Positions 26,078 to 35,476 of a DNA stretch of 64,000 bases are shown one piece after another. The position numbers and the translations under genes were made by a program. Where the stretch lies: assembly GCF_007990445.1 (NCBI RefSeq), contig NZ_AP019841.1, positions 248,001 to 312,000 of the forward strand, in the 5' to 3' direction. The notes under the pieces were generated by a model. It ran no database searches. It was not told the origin of the DNA and saw only the letters and a list, made by a program, of their open reading frames with translations. Every line of letters starts with the position of its first letter. The first letter of the stretch is position 1. Source of the DNA: Leptotrichia wadei. GTDB taxonomy: Bacteria > Fusobacteriota > Fusobacteriia > Fusobacteriales > Leptotrichiaceae.

Positions 26078-26794
26078 ATGGATAGAGATAAATTGGTAAT
26101 TCCTAGGCATATTGCGATTATTATGGACGGAAATGGCAGATGGGCTAAGGAACGTGGGAAAATTCGGCTAGAAGGGCATAGAGCTGGAGCAGCTAGTCTT
26201 GAGAGAATTTTAAGATATGCCGGAGAAATTGGAGTGAAATATTTGACTGTTTATGCTTTTTCAACTGAGAACTGGAAGCGTCCGCAAAAGGAAGTAAATG
26301 GTCTTATGGATTTATTTGGAAAATATTTGGACAAAGAGAAAAAAAATCTGAAAAAGCAAGGTGTGAAGTTAGTTGTGACAGGGGAAAAGGAGAATATTTC
26401 TCCAAAACTTCTAAAAAAAATTGAAGATACACAAAAATTTTTGGAAGATTGTGAAAAAATAACTTTTAATATTGCTTTTAATTATGGCGGAAGAAGGGAA
26501 ATTGTAAGTGCAGTAAATAAAGTTTTGAGTGAAAATGAGACAAAAAAAATCGAAAAAATTACAGAAGAAGAGTTTTCAAAATATATGTACCGACCAGAAA
26601 TCCCAGATCCAGAACTTGTAATCAGAACGAGTGGAGAATTTAGGATAAGCAATTTTTTGCTTTGGGAAATTGCCTATTCGGAGTTTTATATAACAGATGT
26701 TTTCTGGCCTGATTTTGATGAAAATGAATTAGATAAAGCGATTTTATCCTTTAATAAAAGGGATAGAAGATACGGAGGGCTGAATGTTAAGTAG
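26078..26794 (+). CDS. uppS: undecaprenyl diphosphate synthase (isoprenyl transferase)
   Basis: cis-Prenyltransferase making the C55 lipid carrier for cell-wall and LPS sugars. IAIIMDGNGRWAKERG near residue 13 with catalytic Asp, GHRAGA near 38, YAFSTENWKRP near 65 and RTSGEFRISNFLLW near 187. The usual RTSGE-R-SNF signature is intact. 238 residues. SD GAAAGGAATAAT before ATG. Overlaps cdsA by 11 bases. Confidence 0.96.
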   Translation: MDRDKLVIPRHIAIIMDGNGRWAKERGKIRLEGHRAGAASLERILRYAGEIGVKYLTVYAFSTENWKRPQKEVNGLMDLFGKYLDKEKKNLKKQGVKLVVTGEKENISPKLLKKIEDTQKFLEDCEKITFNIAFNYGGRREIVSAVNKVLSENETKKIEKITEEEFSKYMYRPEIPDPELVIRTSGEFRISNFLLWEIAYSEFYITDVFWPDFDENELDKAILSFNKRDRRYGGLNVK

Positions 26795-27710
26795 ATTATT
26801 TATTATTTTGTTGTTTGTACCTTTCCTTTTATGGATATTTTTAAAAGGAAATCTGATGTTTTTGGTGTTTACTCTTGTAATAATTGGAATATCGCTTTTT
26901 GAATTTTACAAAATGCTAAAGGACAAGGGATTTGAAGTGGCAAGCAGGATTGGAATGGGACTTGGGCTGTTTTTACCTGTTGCGATATATTTTCAGGAAA
27001 ATTCAAAAAATATTTTTTCATATTTTAAATTTGAACTTTTTAAGCAAATTAACTTTGATATGGGAGGATTTATCGTATTTGCAATAATTCTTCTGTCTTT
27101 AAGGCAAGTTTTTAAAGTAAAAATTCACAATGCAATGGCAGAAATTTCCTACACTTTATTTGGAATAATTTATGTTTCGTATTTATTTTCACATATTTTA
27201 TTATTAAAATACGAATTTCCAAATGGAAATATTCTAGTTGTAATGACATTTATGCTAATTTGGGCATGTGACATTTCCGCTTACCTTGTCGGAATGGCAA
27301 TCGGCGGGAAAATATTCAAGCACAGGCTTGCTCCAAAAATCAGTCCGAAAAAATCAATCGAAGGTGCAATAGCAGGAATTTTGGGAGTATTTTTAGTAAT
27401 TTTATCATTTGATAAAATATATTTATTTATTGCAAATTTTGTCTGCGGAATTTCATTTTTAACAAAAACTTGTTCCGTAAATTACGACTATGTCGCCATT
27501 GGTGGACTAAAAGCCTTTATTTTGGCACTTGCAATTGGAGTTTTTGCCGAATTGGGAGATTTGGTGGAATCTAAAATAAAAAGAGAATTGGAAGTTAAAG
27601 ATTCTGGGAATTTACTTTTGGGACATGGCGGATTTTTGGATAGATTTGACAGTGCATTATTTGTATTGCCGATTGTGTATTATTTTATGAAATATGTGGC
27701 GTATTTATAA
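26784..27710 (+). CDS. cdsA: phosphatidate cytidylyltransferase
   Basis: Membrane enzyme making CDP-diacylglycerol, the precursor of phospholipids. Highly hydrophobic with about seven to eight membrane spans; C-terminal signature KISPKKSIEGAIAG and LLGHGGFLDRFDSALF. 308 residues. The uppS-cdsA pairing is widespread. A ~25-residue Cys-bearing loop (FVCGISFLTKTCSVNY) sits between two late spans. Confidence 0.92.
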   Translation: MLSRLFIILLFVPFLLWIFLKGNLMFLVFTLVIIGISLFEFYKMLKDKGFEVASRIGMGLGLFLPVAIYFQENSKNIFSYFKFELFKQINFDMGGFIVFAIILLSLRQVFKVKIHNAMAEISYTLFGIIYVSYLFSHILLLKYEFPNGNILVVMTFMLIWACDISAYLVGMAIGGKIFKHRLAPKISPKKSIEGAIAGILGVFLVILSFDKIYLFIANFVCGISFLTKTCSVNYDYVAIGGLKAFILALAIGVFAELGDLVESKIKRELEVKDSGNLLLGHGGFLDRFDSALFVLPIVYYFMKYVAYL

Positions 27711-27748
27711 GAGTTAGTAAAATTATAAATTTTAAAGGAGTGATATAA

Positions 27749-28240
27749 ATGAAAAAAATATTATATTGTCTATTATTTATTTTTATTTCAGTTTTATCGT
27801 TTTCAGATAGTATAGATTGTTCAATTTCAAAAGGAACTGTAAGTAGAAATTATCGTGTAAATTATAGATATATTGATAATCCTATTTCAGGGGTAAATAG
27901 AATGGCAGGTTTTAATGCAGAATGTAGATTATATAAAAATGGTACAGTATATTATGGAAGTAAAATAATATTTTCAGGAACAGATCCTATTAATTCTTTT
28001 ATTCATTCTGTTAAAAATAATCAATTTTCAGAAAATGGGTATCTAAGATTTCAATATTATAATTATTTTACTGATAAACCTGTATTGATGACTTACGCCG
28101 ATGGTATTATATATGTAGCAGGACCTTCATGGGCAAATGAAATAAAAACATTGTGGAAATCAGATATGAGAGTTAGAGATCAATGGTACGTTAGAGATAT
28201 AATTAATGGATTAAATTACAATAATACTCCAAGAGTTTAA
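27749..28240 (+). CDS. hypothetical secreted protein (163 aa)
   Basis: Signal peptide MKKILYCLLFIFISVLSFSDS with a likely cleavage after Ser-Phe-Ser. The mature part is Tyr/Asn-rich, predicted beta, with two cysteines (DCS and AECRL) that could pair. Not recognised. SD AAAGGAGTG before ATG. It lies between cdsA and tyrS. Confidence 0.7.
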   Translation: MKKILYCLLFIFISVLSFSDSIDCSISKGTVSRNYRVNYRYIDNPISGVNRMAGFNAECRLYKNGTVYYGSKIIFSGTDPINSFIHSVKNNQFSENGYLRFQYYNYFTDKPVLMTYADGIIYVAGPSWANEIKTLWKSDMRVRDQWYVRDIINGLNYNNTPRV

Positions 28241-28242
28241 AA

Positions 28243-28281
28243 AATAAGGAGAAAAAATAAAATAAGGAGAAAAAATAAAAA
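28243..28281 (+). repeat. tandem duplication of the tyrS ribosome-site segment
   Basis: The unit AATAAGGAGAAAAAATAA occurs twice back to back, giving two GGAG sites before tyrS; only the second is placed well for ATG 28283. Confidence 0.7.
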
Positions 28282-28282
28282 A

Positions 28283-29506
28283 ATGACAGAATTAGAAATT
28301 AAACAAGAAGTAGAAAGACAATTTAATATTTTAAGTCGTGGGTGCGATGAAATAATTAATGAAAATGAATTTAAGAAAAAGTTGGAAAAATCAATTTCGA
28401 CAAATACTCCATTAAGAGTAAAATTGGGGATTGATCCGACTGGGTCTGATTTGCATTTGGGACATGCGGTACCTTTGAGAAAATTGAAACAGTTTCAAGA
28501 TTTGGGACACGATGTGTTTTTCTTGATTGGGACTTTCACTGGAAGAATTGGGGATCCAACTGGAAAATCTGAAACTAGAAAAATGTTGTCAGAAGAACAA
28601 GTTATGGAAAATATTAAAACATATTTGGATCAAGTAAAATTAATTTTGGATTTAGATAAAATTAATGTTGTTTACAATGCTGACTGGTTGGAAAAATTAT
28701 CGTTATCAGATGCATTGAATTTGTTGTCACAATTTACAGTTTCACAAATGATTTCGAGAGAAGATTTTTCAAAAAGATTATCTGAAAATAAACCAGTTTC
28801 ATTGATTGAGTTTATGTATCCAATTTTACAAGGTTATGATTCAGTAGAATTACACGCTGATGTGGAATTAGGTGCGACTGAACAAAAATTCAATTTGTTA
28901 AGAGGAAGAGATTTACAGAAAAACTTTGGTCAAGAGCAACAAATTTGTATGATAATGCCGATTTTGGTTGGACTCGATGGAGTGGAAAAAATGTCTAAAT
29001 CACTTGGAAACTACATTGGCGTAAAAGACACTCCAAATGATATGTTTGGAAAAGTTATGTCAATTTCAGATGAATTGATGGAAAATTATTACACAATGAT
29101 AACCGATGTTCCATTTGAGAAAATTGAAGAAATCAAGACTCAAATCGCAGATGGAAGTTTACATCCAATGGAAGCTAAAAAACAATTGGGAGCAGAAGTT
29201 GTAAAAATTTACTACGGTGAAGAAGCGGCTAAAGAAGCGAGAGATTGGTTTGAAAATGTATTCAGTAAGAGAAACTTAAATGTTGACTTGCCTGAAGTTG
29301 AATTGGAATATAAAGAAGTTGGAATCATTGATTTATTGGTAAAAGAAACAGGATTGATGAAAACAACAAGTGAAGCTAGAAGATTAATTCAACAAGGTGG
29401 ATTCAAAATAAACGATGAGCCAATAAAAGATGTGAAAGCTACAGTTGTTCTTGAAAGTGGAATGATTGTGCGAGCTGGGAAGAAAAAAATTGTTAAAGTG
29501 AAATAA
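28283..29506 (+). CDS. tyrS: tyrosyl-tRNA synthetase
   Basis: Charges tRNA(Tyr). Class I motifs HLGHAVPLRKL near residue 51 (HIGH) and KMSKSLGN near 236 (KMSKS), C-terminal S4 domain from about 340. GIDPTGSDLHLGHA marks the TyrZ-like bacterial subgroup. 407 residues, normal. I see no T-box leader upstream. Confidence 0.96.
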   Translation: MTELEIKQEVERQFNILSRGCDEIINENEFKKKLEKSISTNTPLRVKLGIDPTGSDLHLGHAVPLRKLKQFQDLGHDVFFLIGTFTGRIGDPTGKSETRKMLSEEQVMENIKTYLDQVKLILDLDKINVVYNADWLEKLSLSDALNLLSQFTVSQMISREDFSKRLSENKPVSLIEFMYPILQGYDSVELHADVELGATEQKFNLLRGRDLQKNFGQEQQICMIMPILVGLDGVEKMSKSLGNYIGVKDTPNDMFGKVMSISDELMENYYTMITDVPFEKIEEIKTQIADGSLHPMEAKKQLGAEVVKIYYGEEAAKEARDWFENVFSKRNLNVDLPEVELEYKEVGIIDLLVKETGLMKTTSEARRLIQQGGFKINDEPIKDVKATVVLESGMIVRAGKKKIVKVK

Positions 29507-29572
29507 TTAGATTTATACTATTTCCCATTTAAACAGCAAACTAGTTATAATTGTAATTATTCTCATATTTTT

Positions 29573-29609
29573 AAAAAACTATTTCAAAAACTTGGGATAG
29601 TTTTTTTAT
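29573..29609 (+). terminator. Rho-independent terminator after tyrS
   Basis: Stem AAAAAACTAT / ATAGTTTTTT with a 14-base loop, followed by TATTT. Weak in G/C but with a good U run. Confidence 0.65.
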
Positions 29610-29627
29610 TTCATAAAATATAAAATT

Positions 29628-29655
29628 TTGTATTTTTCCAAATTTGTAGTATAAT
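29628..29655 (+). promoter_or_regulatory. candidate promoter of acpS
   Basis: TTGTAT (29628-29633), 16 bases, perfect TATAAT (29650-29655), 33 bases before acpS. Confidence 0.6.
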
Positions 29656-29688
29656 CTAACAATAGTAAGTTTCAAAAAGGAGATAGAA

Positions 29689-30057
29689 ATGGAAATTTAT
29701 GGAATTGGGACAGACATTATTGAAATATCCCGAATTGAAAAGGCGATTAAGCAGACAAGCCTTTTTAAAAGAAAAGTTTATACAGAAAAGGAAATTGAGC
29801 ATATTGAGAAAAAGAAACATCCATATTCTAGTTATGCAGGGAGATTTGCGGCGAAAGAAGCAGTTTCTAAGGCATTTGGGACTGGAGTGCATGGATTTTC
29901 GCTAAGTGATATTGAGATTTTGAATGATGAGTTAGGAAAGCCTTATGTAGTGCTTTATAACAAGATAAAGGAAAAGGCTTTTGGGATGATGATTCAGATT
30001 AGCATTTCACATAGCAGGGAATATGCAGTTAGTACGGTTATTATTTATAAGGAATAG
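29689..30057 (+). CDS. acpS: holo-[acyl-carrier-protein] synthase
   Basis: Transfers 4'-phosphopantetheine from CoA to ACP. IYGIGTDIIEISRIEKAI at the start carries the Mg-binding Asp; RFAAKEAVSKAFGTG near residue 48 carries the Glu/Lys signature. 122 residues, normal. The pathway link to the AcpH-like gene at 7533, which would reverse this step, is notable but they are far apart. Confidence 0.95.
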   Translation: MEIYGIGTDIIEISRIEKAIKQTSLFKRKVYTEKEIEHIEKKKHPYSSYAGRFAAKEAVSKAFGTGVHGFSLSDIEILNDELGKPYVVLYNKIKEKAFGMMIQISISHSREYAVSTVIIYKE

Positions 30058-30112
30058 AAAAATTTTAAAATAAAAGGATAAAAATTGTAAAAAAGAAAGG
30101 TGTGAAAAAAGT

Positions 30113-31408
30113 ATGTTTTGGAGAAATGATTTTAAGGCAGGAGTAGGTAAAAGCAGGATTTTTACTTTGCTGGTTATGATTTTGGGAATATTTTTTATAA
30201 GTCAAATTAATTATTCTGCTGGAAATAGTCAGGTAAAAAAGGTGAAAATTGAGTATTTTGGGAGAAAAGATTGTAAAAATTGTGCTAATTTGGAAAAGTT
30301 TTTGAAGGAATTGGCGACTAAAAGGGATGATTTTGAGTATGTGGAGCATAAGATTGATGAGAGTAAGGAGGAAAAGGCTTTTTTTGATGAAACTGCGACA
30401 AAGTTGAAACTTGTTAAGGGGACTCCGATTATTTATGTTGACGGGCATATTATTCAAGGGTTTAATACGGCAGAAACTACTGGAAAGGAAATTGAAGGGC
30501 TGATAGATTCTGGAAAAACTAAAGGTAAGATTTTGACTTTGAAGGAATATGTGGAAAGCGGACAAGCTGGAAAGGGGAATGTAAGCAGTAATGGTGCAGT
30601 TTGTACTGGAGATAAAGTTTGTGAAATTCCAGGACTTACGAAAGGGGCTGAACATCAGGTGCTTGTGAATATTCCGATTATTAATAAAACGATTGATCTA
30701 ACAAATTATTCCTTGTTGACAATGTCAATAGTCTTAGGAACAATTGACGGATTTAATCCTTGCGCTATGTGGGTTCTAGTTTTATTTTTGACAGCCTTGA
30801 TTGCAGTTGGAAATAAAGTTAAGATGTTTAGGGTTGCTGGGCTATTTATTCTGGCTGAAGCTGTTATGTATTTCTTGATTTTAAATGCATGGATTTATAC
30901 TTGGGACTTTGTAGGATTGGATAAATGGGTAACTCCGATTGTCGGGATTGTCGGAATCGCTGGAGGAATTTTCTTTATTAAAAATTATTTGAAGAAAGGC
31001 GATACTTTAGAATGTGAAGTGACAGATTTGGAGCAAAGAGCAAAAATTTCAAGAAAGGTAAAGGATATAGCCAATAAGCCGTTTACGTTGCTTACGGCGC
31101 TTGCAATAATTGGCTTGGCACTTTCTGTAAATGTAATAGAATTTGCCTGTTCAATTGGAATACCGCAAACATATACAAAAATTCTTCAAATAAATGAAGT
31201 TCCCTTTTGGGCAAGACAGTTTTATACATTTATTTACATAATTGGATATATGATAGATGATATAATAGTTTTCTGGTTTGCACTGATGAGTATTAATAAA
31301 TTGCAGTTAACTACAAAATATTCAAAATGGGTAAATTTGTTTGGTGGAATTTTGATGATTATTCTGGGACTTATAATGCTGATTAAGCCTAGTTTGCTTA
31401 TAATGTAA
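30113..31408 (+). CDS. thioredoxin-like/CcdA-like membrane redox protein
   Basis: Residues 1-35 hold a membrane or signal segment; ~42-150 form a thioredoxin/glutaredoxin-like domain with CKNC near 57 and cis-Pro in GTPIIYV; from about 200 there are about six spans that resemble the CcdA/DsbD electron-transfer core, with GFNPCAMWVLVLFLT and VIEFACSIGIPQTY (one Cys each). It may carry electrons from cytoplasmic thioredoxin to the periplasmic domain. 431 residues. Partner unknown. SD AAAGGTG before ATG. Confidence 0.78.
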   Translation: MFWRNDFKAGVGKSRIFTLLVMILGIFFISQINYSAGNSQVKKVKIEYFGRKDCKNCANLEKFLKELATKRDDFEYVEHKIDESKEEKAFFDETATKLKLVKGTPIIYVDGHIIQGFNTAETTGKEIEGLIDSGKTKGKILTLKEYVESGQAGKGNVSSNGAVCTGDKVCEIPGLTKGAEHQVLVNIPIINKTIDLTNYSLLTMSIVLGTIDGFNPCAMWVLVLFLTALIAVGNKVKMFRVAGLFILAEAVMYFLILNAWIYTWDFVGLDKWVTPIVGIVGIAGGIFFIKNYLKKGDTLECEVTDLEQRAKISRKVKDIANKPFTLLTALAIIGLALSVNVIEFACSIGIPQTYTKILQINEVPFWARQFYTFIYIIGYMIDDIIVFWFALMSINKLQLTTKYSKWVNLFGGILMIILGLIMLIKPSLLIM

Positions 31409-31436
31409 TATATAGCAAGAAAAATCAATAATTTAG

Positions 31437-31465
31437 TTTAAAAAATGAGAAAAATTTGTTATAAT
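31437..31465 (+). promoter_or_regulatory. candidate promoter of the YwqK-type gene
   Basis: TTTAAA (31437-31442), 17 bases, TATAAT (31460-31465) with TGT extended -10. Confidence 0.55.
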
Positions 31466-31525
31466 GTAAAAAGGTAAATTGATAAATAAAAAAACAGATT
31501 TTATAAAATAATAGGAGATTGAAAA

Positions 31526-32341
31526 ATGAAAAAAAATAATAGCAAAAAAATATTGTTTATTGCTGGAATGATGATATTTTCAGCAGTTGCTTATGGAAAA
31601 GATGTATTTGCAAATTACGGGACAAATTTTGGAAAAGTTAGGTTGTCACAACTTAGTTCTCAAAATACGGAAGATGTAAAAAGAGTTGATGCAAGTACTT
31701 ATGAATTGACAGGAAGTGGAGAATACAGAATTATGGAAGAAGGCGGAAGAAGACTTGTTGTTAATTTAAATAATGGAATATTAAATGGGAAATATGATGA
31801 ATATTACGCAAATGGAAACAGATTTACATTGGGAAATTATGTAAATGGGAAAAAAGAAGGAGAATGGACTGTTTATACTGAAAATGGACAAGTCTGGAAA
31901 AAATATCAATACAAAAATGATCAGCTTGATGGACGTTATACTTCATATTATGCCAAAACAGGCGCTCAAGAAACAGTTGGAAATTATACAAATGGAAAAA
32001 TGTCAGGAACTTGGACTGAATATTATGAAAATGGTTCAAGAAAATCACAAGGAAATTACTCAGATGGACAAAAAAATGGATTGTTTACCGAATGGAATAC
32101 AAGCGGAGGTAAAAAATCTGAAATTAATTATGTAAATGATGAAGTAAATGGGAAAATGAATGTTTATTATGAAAATGGAAGACCTTTGTATGAAGCAAAT
32201 CTAAATGGGGAAACTGGGACTGTAAAGGGTTATTATACAAATGGAAGCCTTGGATTTGACGGAAGTTTCAAAGGCAGAAGAAGAACAGGAACTTGGACTT
32301 ACTATGATAAGGCAGGAAATCCTAGAAAAGTGAGTTATTAA
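31526..32341 (+). CDS. secreted MORN/YwqK-type repeat protein
   Basis: Signal peptide (KKILFIAGMMIFSAVAYG) then about eight copies of a ~22-residue repeat of the form YYxNGxxxxxGNYxNGKxxGxW, the pattern of MORN-like repeats annotated as YwqK-family antitoxin. Here there is a signal peptide and no neighbouring toxin, so a toxin-antitoxin role is not supported; an envelope-associated beta-sheet protein is more likely. 271 residues. SD AGGAG before ATG. Confidence 0.75.
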   Translation: MKKNNSKKILFIAGMMIFSAVAYGKDVFANYGTNFGKVRLSQLSSQNTEDVKRVDASTYELTGSGEYRIMEEGGRRLVVNLNNGILNGKYDEYYANGNRFTLGNYVNGKKEGEWTVYTENGQVWKKYQYKNDQLDGRYTSYYAKTGAQETVGNYTNGKMSGTWTEYYENGSRKSQGNYSDGQKNGLFTEWNTSGGKKSEINYVNDEVNGKMNVYYENGRPLYEANLNGETGTVKGYYTNGSLGFDGSFKGRRRTGTWTYYDKAGNPRKVSY

Positions 32342-32542
32342 TTTAGCAGATTTGTTTAAAGTCAAAGTTTTATGAAATGAATATTATGAATCAAGGAATT
32401 ATAACTTCTTGTAAAAATAAAAAAATTAGATTATTGAATAATAGTTAATATAAATAATTTATAGAATTGTAAAAGTAAAAATGATATTAATTAATCTTTA
32501 TAGATTTTTACAAATGACAAAGAATGTAAAGGAGGGGGAAAA

Positions 32543-33445
32543 TTGTCGTATTCAGCGAATTTAAAAAGGGAAATCTTTAATTTGGAAAATTCTGATAAGG
32601 AGAATGTTTATGCAGAACTTTTTGGGATTTTTATAGCAAAAAATGTGATTACAGAACATGGAGTTTATTTCAGCACAGAAAACGTGTCACTTGCTAAAAG
32701 AATTTATTCAAATTTACGTGCAGTAACAGATATTCCAATCCAGTTAAAATACGTTATTAGCAAACGGCTTGGAGCACACAAGCTCTATGAAGTCATACTT
32801 TTTCCAACTCAGCATGACCAGCAGGAGTACAAATCATTTTTAAAAAAAATATATTTTCACAAAAATTTTTCAGTTGTGGAGAATGAAAAACAGCTGGCTG
32901 GCATAATCAGGGGATTTTTCCTTAGCTGTGGATATATAAAGTCTCCAGAAAAAGCCTATGCGATGGATTTTTTTGTGGATAGTGAGGATTCTGCCACTTA
33001 TTTGTATTATTTGTTTAAGCAGATGGGGAAAAAGGTTTTTCAGACGGAGAAAAAGAATAAGAGCCTTGTTTATTTGAGAAATTCAGAGGATATTTTGGAT
33101 ATAATCTTTTTGATTGGCGGAATAAATTCATTTTTTGAATTTGAGGAAGTTACAATTAATAAGGAAATTCGGAATAAAATTAATAGAAACATGAATTGGG
33201 AAATTGCAAATGAAACGAAAAAATTGTCGGCTTCTGAAAAGCAGATTAATATGATAAAAGTAATTGACCAGAAATTAGGACTTTCAGAATTGACGGATGT
33301 GTTGAGTGAAACGGCGAAATTACGGCTGGAAAATCAGGAAATGTCATTACAGGAACTGGCAGATTTAATGGAAATTTCCAAATCAGGAATAAAGAACCGG
33401 TTTAGAAGGCTGGAAACAATTTACAAAGGTTTAGTGGAAAATTAA
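32543..33445 (+). CDS. whiA: DNA-binding protein WhiA
   Basis: Homing-endonuclease-like (degenerate LAGLIDADG) domain fused to a C-terminal HTH; in Firmicutes and actinomycetes it affects division and sporulation. Visible are LKREIFNLE near the start, AGIIRGFFLSCGYIKSPEKAY near 115 and the HTH LRLENQEMSLQELADLMEISK-like stretch near 260. 300 residues. Start is TTG, with AAGGAGGGGG nine bases upstream. Often sits with yvcJ/yvcK; here it is followed by lpxK. Confidence 0.93.
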   Translation: MSYSANLKREIFNLENSDKENVYAELFGIFIAKNVITEHGVYFSTENVSLAKRIYSNLRAVTDIPIQLKYVISKRLGAHKLYEVILFPTQHDQQEYKSFLKKIYFHKNFSVVENEKQLAGIIRGFFLSCGYIKSPEKAYAMDFFVDSEDSATYLYYLFKQMGKKVFQTEKKNKSLVYLRNSEDILDIIFLIGGINSFFEFEEVTINKEIRNKINRNMNWEIANETKKLSASEKQINMIKVIDQKLGLSELTDVLSETAKLRLENQEMSLQELADLMEISKSGIKNRFRRLETIYKGLVEN

Positions 33446-33473
33446 CTAGAAAAATTAGATTGAGGAAAAATTA

Positions 33474-34487
33474 ATGAAATTATTGTCGATTATATATGGA
33501 TTTATCGTATTTCTACGAAATAAACTTTATGATTTAAAAATTTTTAAGGAAAAAAAAGTCAATGGAGTGGAAATAATTTGTATCGGAAATATTGTGGCAG
33601 GCGGGACTGGAAAAACACCAGCTGTGCAGTATTTTGTGCAAAAGTATTTGAAAAAAAATAAAAAGGTTGGTATTTTGAGCCGAGGTTACAAAGGAAAGAG
33701 GGCAACAGACCTACTGCTTGTAAGAGATGAAAAAAAGATTTATGCGACTCCAAGAGAATCAGGAGATGAAGCCTATCTACATGCCTTAAATTTTCAAATT
33801 CCTGTTGTAGTTTGTAGAAATCGTTATGAAGGTGCGACTTTTCTGAAGGAAAAGTGTGGTGTTGAAACGATTATCATGGATGACGGTTTTCAGCACAGAA
33901 AATTGAGGAAAGATAAAAATATAATTTTGATTGATGCTACAAATCCTTTTGGAATGGATGACTATTTGCCGAAAGGGTGGTTGCGGGAGTCACTGGAGGC
34001 TTTGTGGCGGGCTGATGAGATTATTATTACGAAAAGTAATTATGTTTTGGAAGATGAAGTTGGGAAAATTAAGGAAAGATTGGTAAAATATGGAAAGCCG
34101 ATTTTTGCTGCGACTTTTGAGGAAAGTTATTTTTACAAATTAAATTTTGAAAATAATGAAAAATTTGGTAAAATGAATAGCGAAAATAAAATTGGAAATG
34201 AAAAATTGCCTTTGAAAGTTATTCAAAGTAAAAATGTGCTGATTTTTTCTTCAATTGCTAATCCAGCCGTATTTTATCAAACAATAAAAAAATTGAATCC
34301 AAATAATATTGAAGAAATAAAATTTTCAGATCATCACGTTTATACAAATGAGGAAATTTTGGAAATAAAGGAAAAGGCTAAAAGTTATGATTATGTCTTG
34401 ACAACAGAAAAGGATATTGTGAAAATTGATGAAAATATAGAAAATTTATTGATTTTGAAAATGGAATTTAAAATTATTGAGAAATAA
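33474..34487 (+). CDS. lpxK: tetraacyldisaccharide 4'-kinase LpxK
   Basis: Phosphorylates the lipid A disaccharide at the inner membrane. P-loop IVAGGTGKTPAV near residue 42, ILSRGYKG near 64, DEAYLHA near 96, MDDGFQHRKL near 137 and the C-terminal TTEKDIVK. 337 residues, normal. Its presence shows a lipopolysaccharide outer membrane, which together with the other genes points to Fusobacteriota. Confidence 0.95.
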   Translation: MKLLSIIYGFIVFLRNKLYDLKIFKEKKVNGVEIICIGNIVAGGTGKTPAVQYFVQKYLKKNKKVGILSRGYKGKRATDLLLVRDEKKIYATPRESGDEAYLHALNFQIPVVVCRNRYEGATFLKEKCGVETIIMDDGFQHRKLRKDKNIILIDATNPFGMDDYLPKGWLRESLEALWRADEIIITKSNYVLEDEVGKIKERLVKYGKPIFAATFEESYFYKLNFENNEKFGKMNSENKIGNEKLPLKVIQSKNVLIFSSIANPAVFYQTIKKLNPNNIEEIKFSDHHVYTNEEILEIKEKAKSYDYVLTTEKDIVKIDENIENLLILKMEFKIIEK

Positions 34488-34660
34488 AAGGTGAATAAAA
34501 ATTTTAGTAAATTGTAAAAATTATGTAATGTCTTCATGTGGCAAGTCAAAGTATCTTGTCAAAAAAATAAAAATTGAAAAATATGCAGATAAACAGTAGA
34601 ATTTTATAAATTTTTGCTGATAACTTAAAATAGAAATAATCAGGAGGGAGGAATCTGATT

Positions 34661-35452
34661 TTGGCCGAAAATCAAAATTTAGAAAGTGAAAATGTATTTT
34701 TAAATATAGAGAATTTTTCACAATTTATTTTAAAATATAAAAATCATTTTGAAAAACGAAAATATTATCAAATTGATGAAAATTTTAAAATTATTAAAAA
34801 AGAGCCGTCGTTTATATTGGAACTTGCATATATTTATTTTGCTGAAAATAAGGAAAATGAAAATATAAAAAAAATTGTAGGCGGGCAGTTCTTGGAAACA
34901 TTTAAGAAAAAAGAAAAAAAGATAGAGCGATTAAGTAAAATTGAAATGTCGAAACTGGTGGATGGATTTAGAAGGAGCATTTTTAATAAAGAGTCAGTTT
35001 TTGCGGTAAAATTGGGAAATGAATTGCTATATCGGGATAAAGGTAAATTTTTTGAGATATTGTATAACTATTCTTTGATTTCGATGGATGTGAATAAATT
35101 TGTGAAAACTTTTTTTGCGGAAAGAATGATAGAAAAAATTAAAATTGAAAATAACTCGAAATTTAATGAAATTCGTGATAAAATAGATGAGATAATAAAG
35201 AATATCTTAAATTATTTTACAAAATCTGATTTAACATTTTTAAATTTTGAAAATGTGGAAAACTTAAATTATTTTGTGGAAAATCACGTTGATGAACTTT
35301 ATAAAAAAATTTATGTGGAAAACTTTGATAAAATTGTGGAAAAGTATAATGTTAAAAATGTGGAAAAAATAAAATTTGATAAAAATTATAATTTTGAAGA
35401 TTTGAGTGAAAGTAAAAAAATATTGTATAAATATATTGAAAATTTTAATTAA
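34661..35452 (+). CDS. hypothetical protein (263 aa) between lpxK and serS
   Basis: Start TTG behind AGGAGGGAGG. Lys/Asn/Phe-rich, all-helical looking, no signal, no cysteines, several FENVENLNYFVENH-like repeats of ENVE/ENF near the C-terminus. Not recognised. Its position 24 bases before serS suggests cotranscription. Confidence 0.65.
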   Translation: MAENQNLESENVFLNIENFSQFILKYKNHFEKRKYYQIDENFKIIKKEPSFILELAYIYFAENKENENIKKIVGGQFLETFKKKEKKIERLSKIEMSKLVDGFRRSIFNKESVFAVKLGNELLYRDKGKFFEILYNYSLISMDVNKFVKTFFAERMIEKIKIENNSKFNEIRDKIDEIIKNILNYFTKSDLTFLNFENVENLNYFVENHVDELYKKIYVENFDKIVEKYNVKNVEKIKFDKNYNFEDLSESKKILYKYIENFN

Positions 35453-35476
35453 TTAAAGAAAGGAAATAAAAGAATT

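Noticed and set aside
28241-28282. T-box leader for tyrS
   Set aside because: Only about 40 bases separate it from the previous gene; no specifier loop or antiterminator.
31526-32341. Toxin-antitoxin role for the YwqK-like protein
   Set aside because: It has a signal peptide and no toxin gene beside it; the family name is historical.
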